Source: Xanthocytophaga flava (GTDB lineage: Bacteria > Bacteroidota > Bacteroidia > Cytophagales > 172606-1). From it: 64,000 nucleotides of DNA. The DNA is taken from NCBI GenBank assembly GCA_030068525.1, contig JASJOS010000003.1, positions 558,001 to 622,000 of the forward strand, in the 5' to 3' direction. The notes below the pieces were generated by a model. The model was not told the origin of the DNA and did not search any database. It was given only the letters and a program-made list of their open reading frames with translations. Shown in pieces: positions 30,001 through 37,425 of the stretch. The position numbers and the translations under genes were made by a program. The number at the start of each line of letters is the position of its first letter. Position 1 is the stretch's first letter.

Positions 30001-30254
30001 CTGATATTGGTACAGCCTGGACGGGGGCCTCTCCGTTTAGTCGTCAGAATAGTTTGAACACGCGATATATTCCAGGCACTGGCCTTGAAGTTGTTGTTAC
30101 TGATTTCAAAAACCCATTCCTGATTGGATATGGAGCAGGTGCCCGCACACTATTGTTTGGTTATTATATCAAATTTGATGTGGCATGGGGAGTTGAAAAC
30201 TTTGTGGCAAACCCTAAGCCTAGCTATTATCTGACTCTTGGGTACGATTTTTAA
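27024..30254 (+). CDS. TolB-like PD40 propeller protein with pseudo-peptidase and C-terminal beta-barrel
   Basis: From the ATG at 27024 the product is 1076 residues with a signal peptide ending near DAYSQ (an ATG three codons upstream is equally open). Residues about 30-280 resemble a gluzincin MA-like domain (LPEWFVSGAAAYVAEGW). Where HExxH should sit the sequence reads LSLGISRMFITEM, so it is catalytically dead. PD40/TolB-like propeller blades cover about 285-590. A low-complexity linker rich in lysine and proline follows. Residues about 690-1076 look like a BamA/D15-type outer-membrane barrel ending in aromatic YDF. This architecture is common in Cytophagales and its role is unassigned. 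Confidence 0.82.
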   Translation: MKAVYKLLVPILFLAFFFSDAYSQTALDVFGKNRIQYKNFNWKVITTTNFEVYYYQEGNEQAYFAARHVESDFDRIADLLGYTPYSKTKIFIYNSITDLQQSNVGLNNDITLVGGQTNFVKSRVEIAYTGSAVNFKRELSLGISRMFITEMMFGGSLKDMVQSSYLLSLPEWFVSGAAAYVAEGWGAEMDDFVRDMIVHKNLKRPSTLTGDDAMLVGQSIWNYIAERYGKSNISNILNLTRIIRNEESSIVSTLGVYPYSNFLKEWRNYYTTMNVPIINTYTMPREDMRARKNSRDKYDYNQVKISPNGKLVAYSENYNGRYTVYAKDVKTSKRTTLMAGGYRTINQRFDEQIPLIGWRNNNQVVVIHAKAGEYVVSVYDMTKPFYNRLVNRKFLKSFTQVKDFDVSSDGRTLIMSAVRNGKNDIFLYDIGRGAITTVTEDLYDDLNPHFIGESSNAFVFSSNRISDTLKTDKGSFQTITPNFDLFVYDPSQSTTLLQRIVNTAGNETQPVVNRDNIYFLNDITGINHLYRYQLSNRSVQPVTSFRQSLLSYDIHPSDSSLAYTILDNQRRFVGFSNHSDLSSAKQVIQTKRSELLIDKSELNKNINTGDTKTAPPSETPVQAPPKDQLVLEPGEVDTDNYEFDADTKKQQSKEPTRSIVATVTEGNTKKQALQINGPHEYQQRFTVDNTVTSFIIDPVRNLGITFDVLMNEVLEDHKFKGGLTGFFDLSSSNFYGEYQYIKKRIDFGIRYDKKTYYFNPSENNVTFTQRYNLHKIQFTASYPLSVSSRFSVSPILMLTRFVEAQYSASITPPIATTGYAGIRFEYVFDNTIVNGLNMTEGTRIRVRYDNHRGIADKGTVSNPGARSFDNLSVDIRHYQEVHRDIILATRLAYGRYGGSAPKQYLLGGMDNWAFPTRDARPENDPLTIAQGTDNRDILFNEFATNLRGFPYNKLSGQSFLLLNAELRLPIVRYFYRGPITSNFFKNLQLVGFSDIGTAWTGASPFSRQNSLNTRYIPGTGLEVVVTDFKNPFLIGYGAGARTLLFGYYIKFDVAWGVENFVANPKPSYYLTLGYDF

Positions 30255-30268
30255 TACAATCATTATAT

Positions 30269-30307
30269 AAAAGAAAAGGTCTGGGCGTGTTCCAGACCTT
30301 TTCTTTT
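30269..30307. terminator. bidirectional intrinsic terminator
   Basis: Arms 30269-30284 and 30292-30307 pair perfectly over 16 bp around a 7-nt loop with A/T tracts on both flanks. The right arm overlaps the stop codon of the convergent radical SAM gene. Confidence 0.92.
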
Positions 30308-31289
30308 AAAAGCGAACCAACTCTTTCCAAGTTCCTTTCATACGATTGTATTTGAGTGTACTTGGAAGTGCTTTCCACCAGTATTTACTAATCTCAACAG
30401 CAAAAGAAGGTTGCATATAACAGTTGATTGTGCAACCTTCGCAACCAGGCAATCTACCTTCTAAAGCAATGAGTTTCTGCACCTTTTCAGAACGATATAG
30501 CTCATATAGATTATTTTCTATTGGAACAGATTCTATACCCAGATGATAACAAGGTAACATCAACTGATTCTCCGGAGAAATTACAATAGTAGTACTTCCA
30601 GCCAGACATACAGGATTATCTACATGATTGCCGCCATCTTTACGTAATTGTATGAAGGCATCATTAAGGTATACATTCTTTTGCTTGCCCCAATGACTTA
30701 ATGCAGCCAATGTTTGATCTGATAGAGTCTGTCCCGTTGCAACATTATTATACTCAAAAACCGGATTCAGAATAAGAATAAGATCATTAGGCAAACAGAT
30801 GTCTCTCCAGACAGATTCAATCTGGTGTGTATTATATTCAAATACAGTAAAGAGAATATCCGGCTTTTCACCCAAACGTTTAGCAATTTGAATAGACTCC
30901 ATCACGAAGTCAAAACACTTTACTCCTCTGGATGCATCATGTTCTTCACGAATAGGTGAATCCAGAGAAAAATGCAGCATGTCTATCAGACCTTTGAGTT
31001 TTTCAGCTTGTTTTGGGTAAAGTAACCCATTGGTGGTAATGGTAGTAATAAACCCCATTGCCTTTGCCATCTTGAGAAACTGATTTAATTGACGGTGTAA
31101 CAATGGTTCACCACCTGTAAAATCAATTACTTTTACTCCCAGGCGTTTTAATGCCTTCATATTTTCGTACACATTTTCCGGTGTAGCATATGGAGAGGGG
31201 CGCTCCCAAATATCACAAAAGCCACAGGAGGCATTGCATCGATAGGTCAAATAATAATTACACAATACAGGATGATGCACCAATCTCAT
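30306..31289 (-). CDS. radical SAM protein with C-terminal cysteine cluster (SPASM-like)
   Basis: The cluster motif CNASCGFC (C18, C22, C25 from the chosen start) is followed by FTGGEPLLHRQL and TITTNGL, standard for the radical SAM core. The C-terminal part has further cysteines in VDNPVCLAG, LPCYHLG and GCEGCTINCYMQ, suggesting auxiliary clusters as in SPASM proteins. The frame is open to an ATG at 31355, but that start lies beyond a terminator hairpin (31328-31351). I therefore prefer the ATG at 31289 (MRLVHHPVLC, 327 residues) or the one at 31295. The product could be a peptide- or lipid-modifying enzyme; no precursor peptide is visible nearby. Confidence 0.82.
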   Translation of the reverse strand: MRLVHHPVLCNYYLTYRCNASCGFCDIWERPSPYATPENVYENMKALKRLGVKVIDFTGGEPLLHRQLNQFLKMAKAMGFITTITTNGLLYPKQAEKLKGLIDMLHFSLDSPIREEHDASRGVKCFDFVMESIQIAKRLGEKPDILFTVFEYNTHQIESVWRDICLPNDLILILNPVFEYNNVATGQTLSDQTLAALSHWGKQKNVYLNDAFIQLRKDGGNHVDNPVCLAGSTTIVISPENQLMLPCYHLGIESVPIENNLYELYRSEKVQKLIALEGRLPGCEGCTINCYMQPSFAVEISKYWWKALPSTLKYNRMKGTWKELVRF

Positions 31290-31327
31290 ACACATAAATA
31301 AAATAGCCCAGCCCAAAAATAATAAAA

Positions 31328-31351
31328 CCCCATCCAAATTTAGCGATGGGG
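31328..31351 (-). terminator. intrinsic terminator after phoH
   Basis: On the minus strand a 7-bp GC-rich stem (31351-31345 with 31334-31328) is followed by TTTTATTA. It lies 30 bp after the phoH stop codon and before the radical SAM start, which helps decide that start. Confidence 0.7.
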
Positions 31352-31381
31352 CCATTTTTTATAATGTTCAATGTATTCCTA

Positions 31382-32719
31382 TCAAAGCAATTCGTTGGCA
31401 AGATTGGCCAGCTCAGATCGTTCTCCGCGTTCGAGGGTGATATGTGCATACAACTTGTGATCCTTGACACGATCTATCAGATAGCTTAAGCCATTACTTT
31501 GTGTATCCAGATAAGGAGTATCTATCTGGTATACATCGCCAGTAAGTACAATCTTTGTATTTTCTCCTGCACGGGTAATGATTGTTTTTACCTCATGAGG
31601 AGTCAGATTTTGTGCTTCATCGACAATAAAAATCACATTTGAGAGGCTTCGTCCACGAATGTAAGCCAAAGGCATGATTTGCAGAGTTTCTTTCTGGAGC
31701 ATTTCCTGTATCTGATTCCAGTAACGGTCGCCTTCTTCAAACTGGCTCTGAATAAATTTCAGATTGTCCCACAGGGGTTCCATATATGGATTCAGCTTTG
31801 ACTTAACATCTCCTGGTAAATACCCAATATCCTTATTGCTTAATGGCACAATAGGACGGGCCAAAAAAATCTGCCGGTAGTGCTTACGCATTTCCAATGC
31901 ACTTGCCAATGCCAGAAGGGTTTTACCTGTTCCGGCCACACCCTGGATAGTCAATAGCTTGATATCCCGGTTTAATATAGCATCAATAGCGAAGGTTTGC
32001 TCTGCATTGCGTGGCCTGATACCATATACCTCCCGTTTTTCGACTTTGTCAATGGTTTCCTCCAGTGGGTTATAGCAGGCAAGGACTGAATTTCGTTCAC
32101 TTTTTAAAATAAAGAAATGATTCTTTCTAGGCTTTCCTCTTTTAATAACCTCATTCAACTCACAGGAGCCTTCTTCATGTAGTTTGGTAATTACCTCTGA
32201 AGGAACATCTGTCAGGACTGTTTTTCCTGTATACAGGCTATCTACATTTTTAATTTTTCCGGTTTCGTAATCTTCTGCTGGCAGATTCAGGGCTTTTGCT
32301 TTCAGGCGCAGGTTAATGTCTTTTGTCACCATGATCACCTTACTATCAGGCAGTTCTTCTTGTAATGCCAACGCCGCATTTAAAATGCGATGGTCTGCTT
32401 TCTTCTCATCAAACACAACTTCCGCATCCAATACACTTCGGGTATTCATCTGAACTTTAAACTTTCCTTTGGCAGTTCCTTCCAATGGGATCCAATCCTG
32501 AAGCTTGTTTTCACCAGAGATTTTGTCAATAAAACGAATGAACTCTCTGGCTTCAAAATTTTTAGTATCATTCCCTTTTTTAAAATTATCCAATTCCTCC
32601 AGCACTGTAATAGGTATGGCCACGTCATGCTCCTGAAAATTTTTCACAGCATTATGGTCATATAGGATAACAGATGTATCCAATACAAAAATCTTCTTCT
32701 CTTTTTTTGATTTAGCCAT
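31382..32719 (-). CDS. PhoH family ATPase with N-terminal PIN domain
   Basis: The 445-residue protein joins a PIN-type RNase domain (about 8-150, opening KIFVLDTSVILYDHN) to a PhoH P-loop ATPase. Walker A is GVAGTGKT near residues 257-264 and Walker B is VIFIVDEAQN near 365. PIN-PhoH (PhoH2) proteins of mycobacteria unwind and cleave RNA. The same RNA-related role is inferred here; the phosphate-starvation link of the name is historical. It is a single-gene unit. Confidence 0.92.
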   Translation of the reverse strand: MAKSKKEKKIFVLDTSVILYDHNAVKNFQEHDVAIPITVLEELDNFKKGNDTKNFEAREFIRFIDKISGENKLQDWIPLEGTAKGKFKVQMNTRSVLDAEVVFDEKKADHRILNAALALQEELPDSKVIMVTKDINLRLKAKALNLPAEDYETGKIKNVDSLYTGKTVLTDVPSEVITKLHEEGSCELNEVIKRGKPRKNHFFILKSERNSVLACYNPLEETIDKVEKREVYGIRPRNAEQTFAIDAILNRDIKLLTIQGVAGTGKTLLALASALEMRKHYRQIFLARPIVPLSNKDIGYLPGDVKSKLNPYMEPLWDNLKFIQSQFEEGDRYWNQIQEMLQKETLQIMPLAYIRGRSLSNVIFIVDEAQNLTPHEVKTIITRAGENTKIVLTGDVYQIDTPYLDTQSNGLSYLIDRVKDHKLYAHITLERGERSELANLANELL

Positions 32720-33060
32720 AAGAGAACCTGTTAAGTGGGTTTAAGAAATGATAGCAGAGAAGAGGAAACACCATCAAATGGCATAAGAGAAAGGATACGA
32801 CCAGTGTTGTTATAAACAATTTCGTGTACACCATTTGTTTATTATACATCTACCCATAGCCCTATTTTCTGATGTCTGAGGATAGGATGTCTCCTGCCTG
32901 TATAGAACCTAAAGTTAGAGGTTGTAAGGAGAAATCATAGAATAGGAAGGAATTAATTTATACTCTGGCAGACATAGAATTCCGACCTATGAAACACCTC
33001 TTCGTAGATTCCTGATAACCAACCGTGTAGGATATTTTGCTATAATTATAGAGCAATTAT
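32720..33060. other. 341-bp intergenic region between the PhoX-like gene and phoH
   Basis: The region holds the phoH promoter and the 3' end of the PhoX-like transcript. I see no strong terminator. Several AGAAT-like cores (near 32904, 32939, 32976 and 33006) are spaced roughly 26-37 bp and faintly recall the 28-bp arrays elsewhere in the window, but they are too diverged to call. Confidence 0.4.
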
Positions 33061-34449
33061 TTATACATGCCAGGGGCCGGTAATAGCCAGGGTCAGACCA
33101 GCATGTTGAATATTGACAAAATAAGTACTTCCATCTGGAGAGAAAACACCTCCGGCAAATTCTGAAGGATAGCCAGTATTCTCTGCCAATTTATAAAACT
33201 CTCCTCTTGGAGTTATTCCTACTACGAATGGATGTGAATCATCCTCACATACAATCAGATCTCCCCAGGGAGCTATGGTCAGATTATCACAGCTTTTGAT
33301 TACATCCGTATTGTTGGGCTCTACAAATAACTCCAGTTTACCAGGAATTTCTTTTTCACGTGTAGTACCTTCGTATGGGCTGGGTACATACCGAAATATT
33401 TGTCCTTTGGCAATCTTTCCTCCATTGGTACAGGCAAAATAGAGTTCATTCTCCCCAAACCATATACCTTCTCCTCTGGCAAACCGTGCAGCACCTTTTT
33501 CAAATCCATGCAAACGAAGGTCATTATCAGGAGACTCTATGTTATCCAGATCCATCCATTCTACCTCAACTTGTTTGCTCATGGGAAACACTGGTGTTGT
33601 TAATGTCTGCCAGTTTCGCGTATCGGTACTTTTCTGATCCCGGATTACCAATGCCTGCAGTCTTCCGCCATATATCAGTCTCTCTTTACGGTTAGGAATA
33701 AAACGGTAAATCAACCCAGCAGAATCATCTTCAGTCAGGTATACAATACCAGCTTCCGGATCAATACATACGGCCTCATGGTTAAACCGTCCCATCGCTT
33801 TTAAGGGAACAGGCTCTGCCATTTGCACTTTGGTAGTTGCAGGGACTTCAAAAACATACCCATGGTCTTTTTCAGCCATTCCACTAGTCCGAGTCACATC
33901 TTCTTCACAGGTAAGCCAGCTTTTCCAGGGGGTTCTCCCACCTGCACAGTTGCGGTTTGTACCTGCAAGGCTCAGATATTGTGTTTCAACAGCTTGGGTA
34001 CGATGATTATATACTAAGGTAGTGGTACCACCCAAAGAAGGTTGTTCTCCTTTTCCAAAATCATAAAATTTATCTTTTCCAATCTTCTGAAGATGTTCAT
34101 AGGATTCACCAAAAGCGCCCTCCTTATTTTCTCCGGGACTGATTTCATGATTACGAATCAGTAAAGTTCGGTCCTTATCAACACGAAAAGTTGCCATCCC
34201 ATCACCTTTACCAGGAACTAACAGACCATCCGTCATAAGATCACCTTGCTTAGAAATGATGGTATAGGAGAATCCTTTGGGTAAATTCAAAATACCTTTG
34301 GGATCTGGCAGCAGTTCGCCATATCCAACAGGAGGGGCTATCTTTCGTTCAAATGATACATATCTGTGTAATCCCAGAAATCCTAAACTTGCAACACTTG
34401 TACTTTGTAGAAAATTTCTTCGGGAAATTGGTGTTGTTGCAGTAGTCAT
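33061..34449 (-). CDS. PhoX-like (DUF839) phosphatase, Tat-exported
   Basis: The 462-residue protein starts with a twin-arginine signal (SRRNFLQ near residues 9-15, then a hydrophobic stretch). It continues with the DUF839/PhoX propeller: GDGMATFRVDKDRTLLIRNHE, GGTTTLVYNH, NCAGGRTPWKSWLTCEE and the C-terminal PWGDLIVCEDD. PhoX enzymes are calcium/iron-dependent alkaline phosphatases exported folded by Tat. The key asparagine/cysteine segment NCAGGRTPWKSWLTCEE is intact. Phosphatase activity is a family inference. No Pho-box-like element was sought or seen upstream. Confidence 0.87.
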   Translation of the reverse strand: MTTATTPISRRNFLQSTSVASLGFLGLHRYVSFERKIAPPVGYGELLPDPKGILNLPKGFSYTIISKQGDLMTDGLLVPGKGDGMATFRVDKDRTLLIRNHEISPGENKEGAFGESYEHLQKIGKDKFYDFGKGEQPSLGGTTTLVYNHRTQAVETQYLSLAGTNRNCAGGRTPWKSWLTCEEDVTRTSGMAEKDHGYVFEVPATTKVQMAEPVPLKAMGRFNHEAVCIDPEAGIVYLTEDDSAGLIYRFIPNRKERLIYGGRLQALVIRDQKSTDTRNWQTLTTPVFPMSKQVEVEWMDLDNIESPDNDLRLHGFEKGAARFARGEGIWFGENELYFACTNGGKIAKGQIFRYVPSPYEGTTREKEIPGKLELFVEPNNTDVIKSCDNLTIAPWGDLIVCEDDSHPFVVGITPRGEFYKLAENTGYPSEFAGGVFSPDGSTYFVNIQHAGLTLAITGPWHV

Positions 34450-34553
34450 TTTATCTCAGAGATTTAATAGACAGATCTTAACAGATACAGAAATCAAATC
34501 TACAACAGACAAATTACTTCAAATACACAAAAATGTTAACATTCTGTTAAAAA

Positions 34554-34581
34554 AAGCAGCCCTGCTGTAACAGGGCTGCTT
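34554..34581 (-). terminator. intrinsic terminator after the SPFH gene
   Basis: An 11-bp perfect stem (34554-34564 with 34571-34581) with a 6-nt loop has a seven-base T-run on the minus strand, 30 bp after the SPFH stop codon. Confidence 0.9.
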
Positions 34582-34610
34582 CACTATCTATATCTATATA
34601 TTTTAAGTGT

Positions 34611-35552
34611 TTATCTTGCTGAAGGCGGATTAATAATAGTTGATTGTTTACTGATCGCCATAAGTTGTTTCATTGTCTTTTCCATCCCCTCTGTTGAACC
34701 ATCCAGGAAGATTACGTTACCTTTTCCTTGTTCTGCAAAGTTTTTCACAGATTCAGTCCACATAGAGAAAAGAATAAAAGAAGCATCTAGTTCAGCCTCC
34801 TGCATTTCTTTGGCTGCACTGGCCATACCTTTGGCAACCTCTTCACGGAACAAAGCTACCCCTTGTCCACGTAATTGAGCCGCGATCTTCTCTGCTTCTG
34901 CAGCAATCTTAATAGCATTACCTTCTGCTTCAGCGGCTTTTGTCTTGGTAATTAATAAAGCCTGACCTTCATTTTCAGCAGCAGCACGTAAATTATTGGA
35001 AGCCACAACCTGAGCCATTGAACGCATAATAGCTTCATCAAAGGTAATATCATTCAATTGTAGGTCCATCAAGTGATATCCCCAGTCTTCCAGTGTATTA
35101 TCTAATTGATCTTTTACATGGTGAACAATTTCTGTTCGTAGCGAAAGAATTTCAGCCTGTTTTTTAGTTGCCACAAAACTACGGATCGAACCTTCAATAG
35201 TCCGTATTAATGCCTGCATAAAACTACGTTCATCCATAAATTTGAATGCTACGTTTTTGATTGTTTCTTCCTGCTGATTCAAAACAGCATATACAAGCAT
35301 AGCCTTAAAATTAACGTTTGCCTGATCAGAAGTTACCGCCTGAAAATCAAGTTCAACTGACCGATTCTGAATAGATATCCGTTTAAAAACTGCTTCCAGA
35401 AAAGGAATTTTAAAGTTAAGGCCAGGTAGCATAATACGACGGTACTTTCCAAACATGGTAATAACTGCAACAGTACCTTGTCGAACGGTAACAAATCCAC
35501 TAAAAATAAAAAGAACTACAAAAACCAGAAGAAAGAGTGTAATGTATTCCAT
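34611..35552 (-). CDS. SPFH/band-7 membrane protein (stomatin/prohibitin-like)
   Basis: The 313-residue protein has one N-terminal membrane segment (about 2-22) and then an SPFH domain (VRQGTVAVITMFGKYRRIMLPGLNFKIP). An alanine/glutamate-rich coiled coil follows at about 175-240, and a C-terminal oligomerisation tail. Such proteins form ring-like scaffolds in membrane microdomains. QmcA/slipin relatives usually pair with a NfeD protease partner, which is absent here. Confidence 0.9.
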   Translation of the reverse strand: MEYITLFLLVFVVLFIFSGFVTVRQGTVAVITMFGKYRRIMLPGLNFKIPFLEAVFKRISIQNRSVELDFQAVTSDQANVNFKAMLVYAVLNQQEETIKNVAFKFMDERSFMQALIRTIEGSIRSFVATKKQAEILSLRTEIVHHVKDQLDNTLEDWGYHLMDLQLNDITFDEAIMRSMAQVVASNNLRAAAENEGQALLITKTKAAEAEGNAIKIAAEAEKIAAQLRGQGVALFREEVAKGMASAAKEMQEAELDASFILFSMWTESVKNFAEQGKGNVIFLDGSTEGMEKTMKQLMAISKQSTIINPPSAR

Positions 35553-35986
35553 AAGAGTGTGTAAAGTTTAGAGATGGTAATAAATGCTTTCGCTTTTTAT
35601 GTTTTTTTGCCAGTGTTTTTCCAGTTCGTTAGAAAATAGTAGTAACCAGTAGGGTTAGTTATTCCTCCTTTTAATAAACAATTGATTATCTGATAAATAA
35701 TCAATTGTTTATTGCCAGAAAAGTTAATGTTTTTATAATTAATGGAGAAATAATAGAAAAGTAACCAGATGTAAGAAAGCCTGCTGCTTTGGTATAATAT
35801 TTTGGATGAGGAAGGAAAATATTCGGTAAAAGCATTCAATCATTTTATAGATTCTGGTAAAACATCAAATGATTGAATGCTAGAAAATAGCGGTAAATGT
35901 TTTGATACAGGAGACGAATCATCAAAATATTCACTTGAAATACACTTGTATACATTACTATTGCTTTATACACTACAACAGGCAGG
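35553..35986. repeat. 434-bp intergenic region with two perfect long palindromes
   Basis: A 17-bp perfect inverted repeat (35673-35689 with 35697-35713, 7-nt loop) and a 15-bp perfect one (35831-35845 with 35867-35881, 21-nt loop) lie between the SPFH gene and the downstream GNAT gene. A third, weaker dyad lies near 35898-35935. A near-copy TAGAAAATAG followed by TAGTAA or CGGTAA occurs at about 35631 and 35881. Neither long palindrome is GC-rich, so terminators are unlikely. Confidence 0.65.
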
Positions 35987-36427
35987 TTATATGTTTGTTT
36001 TAATCATTTTATAGTGCTGGATGTTACATTCTTCAAACATCTCCCCTACTGGAGAAAAACCGAAATGAGCATAAAACGGCATAGCAGTCACCTGAGCATG
36101 AAGATAAATGAGCTTTCCTGCAGTATCATTTTGTGCAGCAACATCATTTAAAAGAGCTTGAAGCAAGGCAGAGCCTACTTTTTTACTACGAAACTCTGCC
36201 AATACGGCAAATCGCTCCAGCTTTATGCCTTTCTCTGTGTAACGCCATCTGGCTGTTCCACAAGGATTGCCTTCATAATAAGCCAGAAAATGGCGTGAGC
36301 TTGCTTCAAACTCGTCATATTCTTCTTCCTTAGAAACATGTTGCTCTTTTACAAATACTGTCTCTCTGATTGTAAAGGCCTCTTGTAATAATTCTTCCTC
36401 ATTATCAATGTAGTGAACTGTAAGCAT
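35987..36427 (-). CDS. GNAT family N-acetyltransferase (ElaA/YjcF type)
   Basis: This 146-residue single-domain acetyltransferase opens with the group-specific motif TVFVKEQHVSKEEEYDEFE. The acetyl-CoA loop RSKKVGSALLQALL follows, and it ends with AMPFYAHFGFSPVGEMFEE. The ATG at 36427 fits the family length exactly. The substrate is unknown. Confidence 0.87.
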   Translation of the reverse strand: MLTVHYIDNEEELLQEAFTIRETVFVKEQHVSKEEEYDEFEASSRHFLAYYEGNPCGTARWRYTEKGIKLERFAVLAEFRSKKVGSALLQALLNDVAAQNDTAGKLIYLHAQVTAMPFYAHFGFSPVGEMFEECNIQHYKMIKTNI

Positions 36428-36741
36428 CTGTAGTATTTTTTATATCTGAATGAATTGGATGAATGCTACTTATAGAGGAATAGATTTTGCACACTGTAAT
36501 TGGTTTCAAGTTCTATATATAATGGACTTGTAGTCAACTTATAAAGACTCAGTAAAATAGTTGTGAATAAATGTATCCATAAATTTTACTGACCCGTATA
36601 AGAATACTTATCTGATAATCATCGTTTTATTATATATCTGTTAACACTGTACTGTCTTCCTATCAATTTTATGGATAGGAGCATATCAGGTAAAAATACA
36701 AAATACCACCTATTTTTGAATTTTCTATTTATCCATTTACT
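36428..36741. other. 314-bp divergent intergenic region
   Basis: The region lies between the GNAT gene (minus) and the sorting-domain gene (plus). It contains a 10-bp inverted repeat (36549-36558 with 36583-36592). A TATTTTTG box at 36711-36718, just before the plus-strand start, matches the -7 consensus but lacks a clear -33 partner. No gene is visible. Confidence 0.45.
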
Positions 36742-37395
36742 ATGAATCAATTTCTTTTCGTGTTGGGAGGAATACTTTTCTGCATAGCCGAAACACAACC
36801 TTTATCAGCAAGTGCTCCTGTCTTAACCAAAGTTTACAAAACAGTTGGTTACACATTTCAGGTTCCCACAGTAATTGTAGACTCAATAGTACCGCTTATA
36901 GGTGAAACAGAAACGGAAATAAAAGGATCCGTGAGTTCAGATGTAGTAACTCTAAAATGGGAACAGGTTTCAGGTCCCTCAGAAGCAACACTTGAAAATG
37001 CAGATTCTCTCACAGTTCATATCTCTAATCTCAAAGAAGGCACTTATAAATTTTCTCTTACAGGTACAAACAGTGATGGAGAATCAGCAACTGCTATTGT
37101 AGAGGTTCGGGTAACTACTAATCCTTCAGGCGCTTATGTTTTAGTGCCTAAGAAAATATTTACTCCCAATGGAGATGGATTTAATGATACATGGGATATA
37201 CAATATATAAGTACGCGTCCGAATTATACTGTGATTGTTATGGATTCAAAAGGTAAAAAGCTGGTCGAAAAAACAAACTTTACATCTGATGAAGTATGGG
37301 ATGGACAAGGGGCTGGTTATGGAGCTTATTACTATGTAATCAAGGACGAAAATCAGAAGGAGTACCGTACAGGTAGTTTCTCGCTGCTTCAATAA
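36742..37395 (+). CDS. short secreted protein with PKD-like domain and type-B sorting domain
   Basis: The 217-residue product has a signal peptide to about residue 23. One PKD/K319L-like beta sandwich follows (VTLKWEQVSGPSEATLENADSL then TYKFSLTGTNSDGE), then a gliding-motility C-terminal domain with FTPNGDGFNDTWDI and YGAYYYVIKDENQKEYRTGSF. The domain directs secretion through the type IX system. It sits 30 bp upstream of a PorP/SprF gene and is its likely partner. Its very small size makes it a minimal cargo or an adaptor rather than a large adhesin. Confidence 0.87.
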   Translation: MNQFLFVLGGILFCIAETQPLSASAPVLTKVYKTVGYTFQVPTVIVDSIVPLIGETETEIKGSVSSDVVTLKWEQVSGPSEATLENADSLTVHISNLKEGTYKFSLTGTNSDGESATAIVEVRVTTNPSGAYVLVPKKIFTPNGDGFNDTWDIQYISTRPNYTVIVMDSKGKKLVEKTNFTSDEVWDGQGAGYGAYYYVIKDENQKEYRTGSFSLLQ

Positions 37396-37425
37396 AACGA
37401 CACAATCAGACTCGCCACAACCTAT

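Noticed and set aside
33375-33695. overlapping plus-strand open frames inside the PhoX-like gene
   Set aside because: They are antisense to conserved PhoX motifs and have no domain of their own.
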